A stretch of DNA of 64,000 nucleotides, taken from NCBI RefSeq assembly GCF_014654725.1, contig NZ_JACVZV010000039.1, positions 54,822 to 118,821 of the forward strand, written 5' to 3'. Below the pieces are notes generated by a model. That model had not been told where the DNA came from. It saw nothing but the letters and a program-made list of their open reading frames with translations, and did no database searches. Shown here piece after piece: positions 1 through 7,859 of this stretch; the first letter of the stretch is position 1, and every line of letters begins with the position of its first letter. Both the position numbers and the translations under genes were made by a program. Source of the DNA: Vulcanococcus sp. Clear-D1 (GTDB taxonomy: Bacteria; Cyanobacteriota; Cyanobacteriia; PCC-6307; Cyanobiaceae).

Positions 1-18
1 GCTGCTCGGAGCCAACGC

Positions 19-1014
19 TTGAGCCGCATTGATCAGAGGCGTGAAGCCCAGCTGTTCGTGATCGATCCGATCGCGCAGCTACGGCCCACCAAAGACTCCA
101 GCGTTGCCCTGATGCAGGCGGCCCAGCGGGCTGGACAGCAGGTGTGGGTGTGCACGCCCGCCCAGCTGGCGGTACGCAGCAGCGATCCCGCCCATGAGCC
201 GATGGTGCTGGCCCAGCCGATCTGGCTCAGCGAGATTCGCCCAACAGCCACCGGCTGGGATCTGCCAGACCCCTGGTTTGAGGCTGAAGAAGCCCGTTGG
301 CTGCCGCTCAGCGCATTCCCGCGCGTGTGGATGCGCAAAGACCCGCCGGTGGATGAGGCCTACCTCTATGCCACTCACTTGTTGGAGCTGGCGGAGCGCC
401 AGGGGGTGCGGGTTCTGAATCGCCCTGCTTCGCTGCGGGCCTGGAACGAAAAACTCGGCTCCCTGCGCTGGAGCCATCTGATGGCCCCCAGCCTGGTGAG
501 CAGCAATGCCGAGCAGTTGGCGTCCTTTGCCGCTCAACATGGCGATGTGGTGCTGAAGCCGTTAGGCGGGCGCGCTGGTCAGGGGGTGGTGCGCAGCCAT
601 GCCGATGCGCCCGGTCTCAAGGCGTTGCTGGAGCTGGTGACCAATCAGCAGTCCATGCCGGTGATGGTTCAGGCCTTTCTTCCGGCCGTGACGGCTGGCG
701 ATAAACGGATCCTCCTGGTGGATGGGGAGCCGCTGGGTGCCGTGAATCGCAAGCCCGCCCCGGGGGAATTCCGCAGCAATCTGGCGGTGGGTGGGGCTCC
801 AGAAGCCACTGAACTCACCGATCAGGAGCGGCGGATTTGCGCCGAGCTGGCGCCGGCGCTGCAGGCGGAAGGTTTGTTCTTCGTCGGCATCGATGTGATC
901 GATGGCCGCCTCAGCGAGATCAATGTGACGAGCCCCACGGGGGTGCGCGAGGTGGAGCGTCTCGGCGGGATCGCCCTGGCGGATCAGACGATCGAACGGC
1001 TGCTGAGCCGCTGA
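19..1014 (+). CDS. gshB: Glutathione synthetase (ATP-grasp)
   Basis: Joins gamma-glutamylcysteine and glycine with ATP to make glutathione in the cytosol. The 331-residue product has the N-terminal prokaryotic GSH-synthetase domain (about residues 10-130, with QLFVIDP near the start), then an ATP-grasp domain with NEKLGSLRW (141-149), the glycine-rich loop [13 protein letters not shown] (about 177-189) and the metal/ATP-binding [14 protein letters not shown] near the C-terminus. Length fits the family. The start is uncertain: the first usable codon is TTG at 19, the frame stays open to the window edge, and the family normally begins only a few residues before QLFVIDP, so the true start could lie just outside the window. 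The K+ channel gene converges 6 bases after the stop. Confidence 0.93.
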   Translation: MSRIDQRREAQLFVIDPIAQLRPTKDSSVALMQAAQRAGQQVWVCTPAQLAVRSSDPAHEPMVLAQPIWLSEIRPTATGWDLPDPWFEAEEARWLPLSAFPRVWMRKDPPVDEAYLYATHLLELAERQGVRVLNRPASLRAWNEKLGSLRWSHLMAPSLVSSNAEQLASFAAQHGDVVLKPLGGRAGQGVVRSHADAPGLKALLELVTNQQSMPVMVQAFLPAVTAGDKRILLVDGEPLGAVNRKPAPGEFRSNLAVGGAPEATELTDQERRICAELAPALQAEGLFFVGIDVIDGRLSEINVTSPTGVREVERLGGIALADQTIERLLSR

Positions 1015-1020
1015 TCGCGC

Positions 1021-1872
1021 TTAGCCGTGAGGCAAAGGCCTGCCGCAGTGGGGGCAGGGCTCTGCCTGATGCCGCGTTTCAGGTGCCCGCCGCTGCTCAC
1101 GCTGCGCCTCGTTGATGCTGGCGGTAACGATCCCGGTAGGCACCGCGATGATGCTGTAACCCAGCAGCATCACCAGTGAGGCCACAAACCGGCCCAGGGT
1201 GGTGACGGGGGCCACATCGCCGTAGCCCACCGTGGTGATGGTGACCACAGCCCAGTAGATGCCCACCGGGATGCTGGTGAAGCCGCTGCGTTCGCCTTCG
1301 ATCACGTACATCAAGGTGCCGATCAGCACCACCAAGGCCACGATCGTGAGCAGGAACACGCTGATCTTGCGGCGACTGGCCACCAGGGCCTGGCGCAGCA
1401 GCTGCGCTTCATCGAGATAAGAGCCCAGTTTGAGGATCCGGAACACCCGCAGGAGCCGCAGCACCCGCGCGACCAGCAGCGATTGCCCAGCTGGGATGCC
1501 CAGGGTGAGCAGGGGCGGCAGGCTCGACACCAGATCCACCAGGCCGAAGAAGCTACGGGCATAGGGCCAGGGCTGCCGGCTGCAGAGCAGCCGCAGCAGG
1601 TATTCCAGGCTGAACAGGCTGGAAAACAACACTTCCAGCGGCTGGAACACAGCTTTGTATTGGCCCCGCAGCTGTGGATCGCTCTCCAACGCCACCAGCA
1701 ACACGCTGAGCACGATGCTGATCAGCAGCGCCAGATCAAAGCGCTTCCCTGCCAGCGTGTCGGCTTCAAAAATGATGCGCTCGAGCTTGTGGCGGCCCAC
1801 CCCGCGGCGGATGGCGAGGGCCAGCAGCAGGAGCGCGCCCAGGAGCCCAACACCGGAGCTGAACGAGCTCAC
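1021..1872 (-). CDS. Voltage-gated-type potassium channel (6-TM ion transporter)
   Basis: Predicted inner-membrane K+ channel of the voltage-gated ion channel superfamily, 283 residues. It shows six hydrophobic segments, an S4-like helix with arginines every third position (RVLRLLRVFR, about 135-144), a pore loop and the canonical filter TTVGYGD (213-219). The cytosolic tail is short and ends with CPHCGRPLPHG, half a zinc ribbon with a single CxxC. The start is taken as GTG at 1872 because it overlaps the menF stop as GTGA; the open frame runs further upstream but inside menF, where it reads as low-complexity Arg/Gly/Ala sequence. Translational coupling to menF is likely. No RCK/TrkA-N domain is present. 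Selectivity for K+ follows from the GYGD filter. Confidence 0.88.
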   Translation of the reverse strand: MSSFSSGVGLLGALLLLALAIRRGVGRHKLERIIFEADTLAGKRFDLALLISIVLSVLLVALESDPQLRGQYKAVFQPLEVLFSSLFSLEYLLRLLCSRQPWPYARSFFGLVDLVSSLPPLLTLGIPAGQSLLVARVLRLLRVFRILKLGSYLDEAQLLRQALVASRRKISVFLLTIVALVVLIGTLMYVIEGERSGFTSIPVGIYWAVVTITTVGYGDVAPVTTLGRFVASLVMLLGYSIIAVPTGIVTASINEAQREQRRAPETRHQAEPCPHCGRPLPHG

Positions 1873-3275
1873 AAGTGCGTGGTGCGGGAGTTGAGATGGG
1901 GCAGATCGAGCTGCTGCTGCAGCACCCCCAGCTTCAGGGCGACTTCCGCCAACTCGCGCTCCACCGCGGAGCCGCTGACCAGGCCTGCGCCGGCGGTGAG
2001 CTCCAGCCGCTGGCCCTGCAGGGTGCCGCTGCGGATGGCAACCCGCAGTTCCGTATCGCCTTCGCTGTCGATCCAACCGATGGGAGCGGCGTAGTAGCCC
2101 CGTTCAAATGGCTCCAGGCTGCGCAAGGCCGTCATCGCTGCGCGCCGCGGCAGGCCGGCCACAGCTGGGGTGGGATGCAGCGCTGCGGCCAGGGCCAGCG
2201 GCTGTTGATCACCCAAGGCTGCTGTGATCGGCGTGTGCAGGTGCACCAGTTGCCCGTGGCGGGCGAGGCGCGGATGGCGGGGGCAATGGGGGGTGAGTTC
2301 GCTCTGCTGGAGCACTTCGGTGATCGCCTCCACCACCAGCGCGTGTTCGCGGCGGTCTTTGTCGGACTGCAGCAACTGCTCGGCGTTGGGCCCCACCGGT
2401 GCCGTGCCGGCTAGGGCATCGCTGCGCAGCTGGCCCTGCCGCACGGTGAGCAGTCGCTCGGGAGAGGCGCCCAGCAGGGCAGGGCCATCAGCCTGCTGCC
2501 AGAGGAAGCGGCAGCTGCCGGGCTGGCGTTGACGCAGCTGGGCCAGCAGCTGCAGCGGGTCTAGTGGTTGAGCCAGATGGAGCTGTTGGCGCACCGCCAG
2601 CACCAGCTTGCGCAGATCGCCAGCTTCCACCAGCTCAAGGCCACGCTCCACCACCGAGCGGTAGCCCTCCTGCCAGGCGGAGCTGCTCACAATGGCTGGC
2701 CCCGGCTTGTCGCCTGCATTGGCGCAGGGGTCGGCGGGAAGTTGCGCCAGTCGCTCGGCCTGCTCCCACAGCTCCTCGGCCAGGGAGCGGGCGCTCACCT
2801 CGCCCCCCAGGGTGCGCTGCAGGCGCAGCCAGCAATGGCGGCCCTGGCGGCTCAGTTGCCAGCGGGGCAGCACCGCCTGCACTCCGGGAACGCCATCCCC
2901 CTCCTGCAGGGGGCTATCGAAGAAGGAGAAGGCCAGCAGCACCCGTGGCCGCGCCAGCGGCGGGCAGGCTTGCGGTGCCGCCAGGCGCCCCAGGCTCACG
3001 GCGCTGAAGCGCTGGGCAAGCTCAAAACGGCGCGGGCCGCTCAGCTCCAGGCTGTTGCAGCGGCCGCTGGCGGCCAGGCACAGCCCCGGGGCGCTGTCCC
3101 AGAGGAAGCGAAAGCGCTCGCCTTGATCGAGCTGGCTCAGCAGCGCCATCGGGTCGCGGCCCGTGAGGGGCAGCGCCAGGCTGAGCACGCCCTCTCCCTC
3201 AAGCAGGCGGGCGCCTTCGGCGGCTGCCGCCAGCAGATCGCTGAAGCTGGTTGTGACGCTGGATGGAGCCTGCAC
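1869..3275 (-). CDS. menF: Isochorismate synthase
   Basis: Converts chorismate to isochorismate, the first committed step to phylloquinone (the photosystem I quinone) in cyanobacteria. The C-terminal half is a chorismate-binding domain with LLGASPERLL, DALAGTAPVG, a TPITAALG stretch, HPTPAVAGLPRRAA and PIGWIDSEGDTELRVAIRSG near the end. Length (468 residues from the chosen start) fits the family. GTG at 3275 is chosen; the frame continues to 3365, but that extension is Arg/Pro-rich and lies inside menA. Even with this start, the 5' ends of menF and the divergent menA overlap by 13 bases, so one start is probably wrong. Its stop overlaps the start of the K+ channel gene. Confidence 0.9.
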   Translation of the reverse strand: MQAPSSVTTSFSDLLAAAAEGARLLEGEGVLSLALPLTGRDPMALLSQLDQGERFRFLWDSAPGLCLAASGRCNSLELSGPRRFELAQRFSAVSLGRLAAPQACPPLARPRVLLAFSFFDSPLQEGDGVPGVQAVLPRWQLSRQGRHCWLRLQRTLGGEVSARSLAEELWEQAERLAQLPADPCANAGDKPGPAIVSSSAWQEGYRSVVERGLELVEAGDLRKLVLAVRQQLHLAQPLDPLQLLAQLRQRQPGSCRFLWQQADGPALLGASPERLLTVRQGQLRSDALAGTAPVGPNAEQLLQSDKDRREHALVVEAITEVLQQSELTPHCPRHPRLARHGQLVHLHTPITAALGDQQPLALAAALHPTPAVAGLPRRAAMTALRSLEPFERGYYAAPIGWIDSEGDTELRVAIRSGTLQGQRLELTAGAGLVSGSAVERELAEVALKLGVLQQQLDLPHLNSRTTHL

Positions 3276-4288
3276 CCGTAGCGGGCAGAAGCGGCTGCTC
3301 AAATGTATGGGCCTTCCTGCGTCGTCAGTTGCCCCTGCCCGCGTCCGAGCCTCAGGTCGTCGCAAGCCTTCACGCCGATCCGGCCCAGAGGCGGCGTCTG
3401 TGGAAAGCGGCGATCAAGTGGCCGATGTATTCGGTGGCGGTGATGCCGGTGCTGTTGGCTGCTGGTTGGCGGGTCGGGCAGGGGCTGGTGGTGCGCCTCG
3501 ATCAGCTGCTGCTGTTTCTGCTGGCAGCGGTGCTGCTTCTGGCCTGGGAAAACCTCGCCAATGATGTTTTTGACGCTGACACCGGCGTTGATACCCACGG
3601 CAAGCCCCATTCGGTGGTGAACCTCACCGGCCGGCGCGATCGGGTGTCGCTGCTGGCTAACGGTGCGCTGCTGTTGGGGCTGCTGCTCATGGCCGTGGTG
3701 GCCTTGCGCAGCAGCTCCGCTGTTCTGGCTTTGGTGTTGGCCTGCTGCGGCATTGGCTATGCCTATCAAGGTCCTCCTTTGCGCCTCGGTTATCGCGGTC
3801 TGGGGGAACCCCTCTGTTGGATCGCCTTCGGTCCCCTGGCTACCGCGGCTGCCCTGCTGGCTCTGGCGCCCTCCGCTGCGATGGCGGTGCCCTGGCGAAC
3901 GGCCTTGGAGCTGGGCAGTGGTCCGGCCCTGGCGACCACGTTGGTGCTGTTCTGCTCGCACTTCCACCAGGTTGAGGAAGACGCCGCCCACGGCAAGCGC
4001 TCGCCGGTGGTGCGGCTGGGTACCGGGGCAGCAGCGGGGTTGATTCCCTGGTTTGTGGCGGCTGCGCTGGCCCTGGAGTGGGCGCCGGTGCTGGTGCGCC
4101 AGTGGCCGCTCACCGCCCTGCTGGGCGCGATTGGCTTGCCGCCAGCCCAGGCCTTGATCCGGCTGCTGCGCCAGCATCACCGCGAGCCGGGGCGGATCAT
4201 CGGCAGCAAGTTTCTGGCCCTGCGCTTTCAGGCCTTCAACGGCCTTGGGTTGGCTGTGGGCCTCGCTCTGGGGCGCTGGTTGGGATGA
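3263..4288 (+). CDS. menA: 1,4-dihydroxy-2-naphthoate phytyl/polyprenyltransferase (UbiA family)
   Basis: Integral membrane prenyltransferase that attaches the phytyl chain to dihydroxynaphthoate in phylloquinone synthesis. The 341-residue protein carries the first UbiA Asp-rich motif NDVFDADTGVDTHGKPHS (100-117) and a second acidic motif HFHQVEEDAAHGKR around residue 235, amid about eight hydrophobic helices. Recognisable homology starts near RRRLWKAAIKWPMYSVAV (43-60). The first 40 residues are unconvincing and overlap the start of menF, so initiation may be further inside, for example at the TTG at 3329. The stop overlaps the menC start (ATGA), so menA-menC-menE form a coupled operon. Confidence 0.92.
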   Translation: MEPAPVAGRSGCSNVWAFLRRQLPLPASEPQVVASLHADPAQRRRLWKAAIKWPMYSVAVMPVLLAAGWRVGQGLVVRLDQLLLFLLAAVLLLAWENLANDVFDADTGVDTHGKPHSVVNLTGRRDRVSLLANGALLLGLLLMAVVALRSSSAVLALVLACCGIGYAYQGPPLRLGYRGLGEPLCWIAFGPLATAAALLALAPSAAMAVPWRTALELGSGPALATTLVLFCSHFHQVEEDAAHGKRSPVVRLGTGAAAGLIPWFVAAALALEWAPVLVRQWPLTALLGAIGLPPAQALIRLLRQHHREPGRIIGSKFLALRFQAFNGLGLAVGLALGRWLG

Positions 4289-5265
4289 GCGCTGAGGGCC
4301 TGCTGCAGCTGCGCTGGCGGCCCTATCGCTTTGTGTTGCCGCGCAGCTTGATCACCAGTCGGGGTGCGCTGGTGGCCCGCGCCGGTTGGCTGCTGCGTGT
4401 GGAAGCCTCCGGTGGTGCCCTGGGCTGGGGTGAGGCGGCGGCGCCGTTGTTGGCGCAGGCTGATCCTGCGTTGGCCGCGGCGTTAGGCACTCTGCCGCCA
4501 GCGCTGCCGCGGGATGCGTTGGAGCAACGGATCCCCCAGCTCCCGGCTGGCTTGGCTTGTGCACTGGGGATGGCTCTGGCTGAGCTGGATGGTTGTGGAG
4601 CCGGGGGTTGGTACCCAGCTCCGGCTTCGGCCTGGCTGCTGCCGGCGGGAGAACGCGCCCTCGATGCGCTCGATCGGGTGCTGGATGCGTCCAGGTTGCG
4701 CTCGTCCGAGCCCCTCACGCTGAAGTGGAAGGTGGCGGCGGCCGCAGATTCCTTGGAGCTGGGTGTGCTCGAGCAGTTGTTGCAGCGCCTGCCTGGATCA
4801 GCCCGGTTGCGCCTCGATGCCAATGGCGGCTGGGATGTGGCGACGGCCCACCGCTGGGCTGATCGCTTCATGGGTGAACCGCGGCTGGAGTGGTTGGAGC
4901 AACCGCTGCCGCCCGCGGCCTGGCCGGAGTTGCAAGCGTTGGGGGCCCGTGTCCCCGTGGCGCTGGATGAATCCCTCCCCTCTCTGGATCCCCAGCAGCA
5001 GGCCACGTGGCCGGGTTGGCTGGTGCGCCGGCCGCTGCAGGAAGGAGATCCCCGGCCGCTGCAGCAGCAGTTGCATAGCGGTTTGCCGCGCCAGATGATC
5101 AGCACCGCCTTCGAAACCGGCATTGGTCGGCGCTTCGTGGAGCATCTGGCGGCCCTGCAGGCCCAAGGTCCGACGCCTGCGGCTCCAGGCTTGGCACCGG
5201 GGTGGCGGCCTGAAGGGGAGTTGTTCGCGGCTGATCCTGAGCTGGTCTGGGAGGCCGCAGCATGA
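4285..5265 (+). CDS. menC: o-succinylbenzoate synthase (enolase superfamily)
   Basis: Dehydrates SHCHC to o-succinylbenzoate in the phylloquinone pathway. The 326-residue protein shows the enolase-superfamily catalytic set: the KxK motif LKWKV (K147, K149), metal ligands in LRLDANGGW (D178), EWLEQPLPP (E206) and VALDESLP (D228/E229). The usual second catalytic lysine position falls in LVRRPLQEGDP, where I see arginines instead of an obvious lysine; an alignment should confirm this. The ATG at 4285 overlaps the menA stop by four bases, and the gene's own stop overlaps menE, which fixes the start. The open frame continues upstream inside menA, but that part is not real protein. Confidence 0.9.
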   Translation: MSAEGLLQLRWRPYRFVLPRSLITSRGALVARAGWLLRVEASGGALGWGEAAAPLLAQADPALAAALGTLPPALPRDALEQRIPQLPAGLACALGMALAELDGCGAGGWYPAPASAWLLPAGERALDALDRVLDASRLRSSEPLTLKWKVAAAADSLELGVLEQLLQRLPGSARLRLDANGGWDVATAHRWADRFMGEPRLEWLEQPLPPAAWPELQALGARVPVALDESLPSLDPQQQATWPGWLVRRPLQEGDPRPLQQQLHSGLPRQMISTAFETGIGRRFVEHLAALQAQGPTPAAPGLAPGWRPEGELFAADPELVWEAAA

Positions 5266-6494
5266 GCGCGCCCTTGCTGCTCCAGGCCAGTGGCGATCGA
5301 GCGGGCTTGGCCGCAACGCTGCAGCAGGCCTGGCAGCGGGGGCGCACGGTGGCGATCGCGGCCCCCGAAGAAGCGGCGCTGCTGCAAGGCGCGTTGCCTG
5401 AACGCAGCGACCCCAACTGGGGGCCGGCGGTGGTGCTGGGTACGGGGGGGAGTAGCGGCGGCCGGCGCTGGTGCCTGCAGCCACTCGCCCACCTGCAGGT
5501 GGCGGTGGCTGGCACAGCCCAGTGGCTGGAGGGTTTGGGAATGGCGCCAGGTCAGCTGGAGCTGTTCAACCCCCTGCCGCTGCAGCATGTGAGCGGCCTG
5601 ATGCCGCTGCTGCGGGCCAGCGCTTGGGGGGCTGAGTTGCGCTGGCTCGCCCCTGAGCACATGCGTGAGCCTGAGCAGCTGCTGGCGAGTGCTCGTCCGA
5701 TCGCTCCGGATCGTGCGGTGCTCTCGCTGGTGCCCACCCAGCTGCAGCGCCTGCTGGAGGTTCCGGCCGGGATGCGTTGGCTCGAGCAGTTTGCGCTGAT
5801 CTGGGTGGGTGGTGCTGCCTTGCCCCCAGCCATGGCCCAGCGCTGCCGAGATCTAGGGATTCGTCTGGCGCCCTGCTATGGCACCACCGAAACCGGCGCG
5901 ATGGTGATGGCTCTTTCGCCCCAGCGCTTTCTGGCGGGTGTGGAGGGATGCGGCATTGCCTTGCCCCACGTGCGGCTGCGCGTTGATCCCGGCCATGGTG
6001 CGCTTCAGGTTCAGGCCGCCAGCCTGGCTTTGGGGTTGTTCCAGCAGGGTGTGCTGGATCCCCTCCCCCTTGATGGCGGCTGGTGGAGCAGCGGGGATCG
6101 GGCCGAGCAGGGGGAGGAGAGTTGGCAGCTCCTGGGCCGCCTGGATGGGGCCATCCACAGTGGCGGTGAAACGGTCTTCCCAGAGCAGCTGGAACAGCGC
6201 TTGCTCGATCTGGCTAAGTCCCAGGAGCTACCGGTGCTGGAGCTGCTCGTGTTGCCGGAGGCGGATGCGCTTTGGGGTGCACGGCTTGTGGCGTTGGTGA
6301 AACCAAGCTCTGGCAGTGGTTTGGCCGAAAGCTTGCTGCTGGAACGCCTGCAGGCTTTGTCGCTCAGCCTGCCTCCGTGTCAGCGCCCACGGCGTTGGCA
6401 GCCTTGCCCTGAGCTGGAGCGCAGTGCGCTCGGCAAATGGGAGCGTCAGCGCTGGGGGCGATGGCTGGAATCACAGCCTGCACATGATTCCTGA
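5262..6494 (+). CDS. menE: o-succinylbenzoate-CoA ligase (ANL superfamily)
   Basis: Adenylates o-succinylbenzoate and joins it to CoA, the step before ring closure in phylloquinone synthesis. The 410-residue sequence is a short member of the AMP-forming ligase superfamily. It has a phosphate-binding loop GTGGSSGGRRW (about 60-70), the adenine-binding segment CYGTTETGA, the hinge region near SSGDRAEQGEESWQLLGRLDG and the C-terminal catalytic-lysine motif ALGKWERQRWG. The ATG overlaps the menC stop (ATGA). The family is usually somewhat longer, and the N-terminal domain looks trimmed, as in other small cyanobacterial MenE proteins. It is the last gene of the menA-C-E unit; the TM2 gene follows after 49 bases. 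Confidence 0.9.
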   Translation: MSAPLLLQASGDRAGLAATLQQAWQRGRTVAIAAPEEAALLQGALPERSDPNWGPAVVLGTGGSSGGRRWCLQPLAHLQVAVAGTAQWLEGLGMAPGQLELFNPLPLQHVSGLMPLLRASAWGAELRWLAPEHMREPEQLLASARPIAPDRAVLSLVPTQLQRLLEVPAGMRWLEQFALIWVGGAALPPAMAQRCRDLGIRLAPCYGTTETGAMVMALSPQRFLAGVEGCGIALPHVRLRVDPGHGALQVQAASLALGLFQQGVLDPLPLDGGWWSSGDRAEQGEESWQLLGRLDGAIHSGGETVFPEQLEQRLLDLAKSQELPVLELLVLPEADALWGARLVALVKPSSGSGLAESLLLERLQALSLSLPPCQRPRRWQPCPELERSALGKWERQRWGRWLESQPAHDS

Positions 6495-6543
6495 CAACCC
6501 CTGCACCAATGGCTACAAGCGGGTGGTAGCGCTCTGTTGAGCC

Positions 6544-6825
6544 ATGAGCAACAGCGACTGGGGTGCCTTGGATCTCACCGAGGTGAGCAACAAAAAGCTG
6601 GCGGCTGGCCTGCTGGGGATCTTTCTTGGATCTTTCGGCATTCACAAATTCGTGTTGGGCTACACGAAAGCCGGCCTGATCATGCTGTTGGTCACCGTGC
6701 TCACCTGTGGAGTGGCGGGCTTTGTGATGGGGCTCATCGGAGTGATTGAGGGGATCATCTACCTCACCCAAACGCCCCAGGAGTTCAAGGCCACCTATCT
6801 CGAAGGTCGCAAGGAATGGTTTTAA
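6544..6825 (+). CDS. TM2 domain protein
   Basis: Small 93-residue membrane protein with a TM2 domain: two hydrophobic helices separated by a short turn (about residues 20-40 and 43-70). The characteristic motif lies in LGIFLGSFGIHKFVLGYTKAGL, where the short helix, GIHKF and glycines match the family. No enzymatic function is known for such proteins; they are thought to sit in the membrane with both ends on one side. It begins with ATG 49 bases after menE and could be read through from the men operon. A second small hydrophobic frame starts 4 bases after its stop. Confidence 0.85.
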   Translation: MSNSDWGALDLTEVSNKKLAAGLLGIFLGSFGIHKFVLGYTKAGLIMLLVTVLTCGVAGFVMGLIGVIEGIIYLTQTPQEFKATYLEGRKEWF

Positions 6826-6829
6826 GCCG

Positions 6830-7057
6830 ATGCTTCTAAGCCGCTCCTCGAATGCATTCACGACTGGCCTACTGGTTGTTGCAGGAGCTGTGAGTGTGGG
6901 GGTCTGGGGTGCGGCGCCGCACGATGGGCTGCATCCCTTCGCCCTACTGGCTGCACTGTTACCCGTGCAGTTGGCGGCGCTGTTGTGGTGTGTGCAGGCA
7001 TCGTCTACAGCGGTTGCACGCCCCCCTTCAGGGCTGAAGCCTCCAGCCAACGGTTGA
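6830..7057 (+). CDS. Hypothetical small membrane protein
   Basis: A 75-residue frame beginning with ATG 4 bases after the TM2 gene. It encodes two clear hydrophobic stretches (about residues 10-30 and 37-55) separated by a GAAPHDGLHP turn, which resembles a genuine small membrane protein rather than chance translation. I do not recognise a family. Its last 53 bases overlap the 3' end of menI on the other strand, and the C-terminal 20 residues look like read-through of that gene. The spacing to the TM2 gene suggests co-translation. It may not be real. Confidence 0.38.
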   Translation: MLLSRSSNAFTTGLLVVAGAVSVGVWGAAPHDGLHPFALLAALLPVQLAALLWCVQASSTAVARPPSGLKPPANG

Positions 7058-7454
7058 TCGCGCCTGGTAGCTCCCGCCGCTCCCTCTCCCCCGTGCTGAT
7101 GGCCAGGTGGCGGGTGAACCCCTGGGCCACGGCCGTGCCATCGCTGCTGAAGCGATAGGTGATCTCGAAGCAGCTCGGATCGAGGCGCCGTGGTTCCAGC
7201 GCGATGGCCAGGGGATCGCCGCACGCCAGCGGTTTGTAGAAATCAGCGCTGCAATGCACGATCGGCAGGGCAATCGCTGGCTTGGAACCCGGGCGGGGGA
7301 AGACCTCCGCCGCTGGGATGCCGAAGCGCTCAAGGCTTTCTTCGTAGGCCTCGTGGCACCAGTGCAGCAGCTGCGGGAAGTGCATCACCCCGGCGGCATC
7401 GGTATCGCCAAAGCGAACGGTGCGGCAGAGCAGCAGCCAGCTTTCAGGATTCAT
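7005..7454 (-). CDS. menI: 1,4-dihydroxy-2-naphthoyl-CoA hydrolase (hotdog thioesterase)
   Basis: Releases dihydroxynaphthoate from its CoA ester, the step feeding MenA. The 149-residue single hotdog-fold protein has the 4-hydroxybenzoyl-CoA thioesterase motif RFGDTDAAGVMHFPQLLHWCHEAYEE (Asp and following residues, about 12-37), the cyanobacterial DHNA-CoA thioesterase signature. ATG at 7454 overlaps the stop of the upstream DUF2752 frame as ATGA, which fixes the start; a longer reading exists upstream but lies inside that gene. Its position beside menA-C-E supports the pathway assignment, which otherwise rests on family resemblance. Confidence 0.87.
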   Translation of the reverse strand: MNPESWLLLCRTVRFGDTDAAGVMHFPQLLHWCHEAYEESLERFGIPAAEVFPRPGSKPAIALPIVHCSADFYKPLACGDPLAIALEPRRLDPSCFEITYRFSSDGTAVAQGFTRHLAISTGERERRELPGAINRWLEASALKGGVQPL

Positions 7455-7858
7455 GAACCAGCCAGGCTGGGGAAGGTTTGCAGGCCAGTGAAGCTGAGGC
7501 CGAGGCGCAACGCCCAATAGGTGAGCAAGGCTGCAGCTGTCCAAGCCAGTGATTCCGGCCGCAGGCGGAATGGCAGGAGCTCACGCCGTTGGATGGACAG
7601 CAGCGACCAGATCAGCAAGCCCGCAGCCACAGCTGGGCCAAAGGCATGCCAGCGGATTGAATCGCGCAGCTGGCCGGTGAGCGCAGCGCTGGTGGCACGC
7701 GTCAGGAAACAGGTGGGACAGGGGATGCCGCTCAGCGCACGCAGCGGGCAGGTCCAACCAGGCAGGCCCGGATGGAGACCTTTGAGCCACAGGTATCCCG
7801 TGAAGCTGGCCGGTAACAGCCAGCCCGCGTGTTGGAGACGGCGCAGAAACCGAGGCAG
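7451..7858 (-). CDS. DUF2752 membrane protein without a canonical start codon
   Basis: Reading the minus strand directly gives an open frame of about 135 codons ending in TGA at 7453-7451, overlapped with the menI ATG. The product is a recognisable DUF2752 protein: an N-terminal helix, then LPGWTCPLRALSGIPCPTC with the family's paired cysteines, an HAFGP motif and two more hydrophobic helices. After the last in-frame stop (inside ndhH) there is no ATG, GTG or TTG before the conserved part. The frame as given starts at CTG (7858), just after the ndhH stop, the most plausible non-standard start. The alternatives are a sequence error or another rare start codon. Function of the family is unknown. 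Confidence 0.72.
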   Translation of the reverse strand: MPRFLRRLQHAGWLLPASFTGYLWLKGLHPGLPGWTCPLRALSGIPCPTCFLTRATSAALTGQLRDSIRWHAFGPAVAAGLLIWSLLSIQRRELLPFRLRPESLAWTAAALLTYWALRLGLSFTGLQTFPSLAGS

Positions 7859-7859
7859 A

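Noticed and set aside
5352..5359. HIP1-type octamer GCGATCGC (also at 60313-60320)
   Set aside because: Occasional copies are present but not obviously enriched; without a count against expectation it supports nothing.
4323..5660. A 445-codon minus-strand frame antisense to menC/menE
   Set aside because: Ser/Arg/Pro-rich with no protein-like pattern; both men genes are certain.
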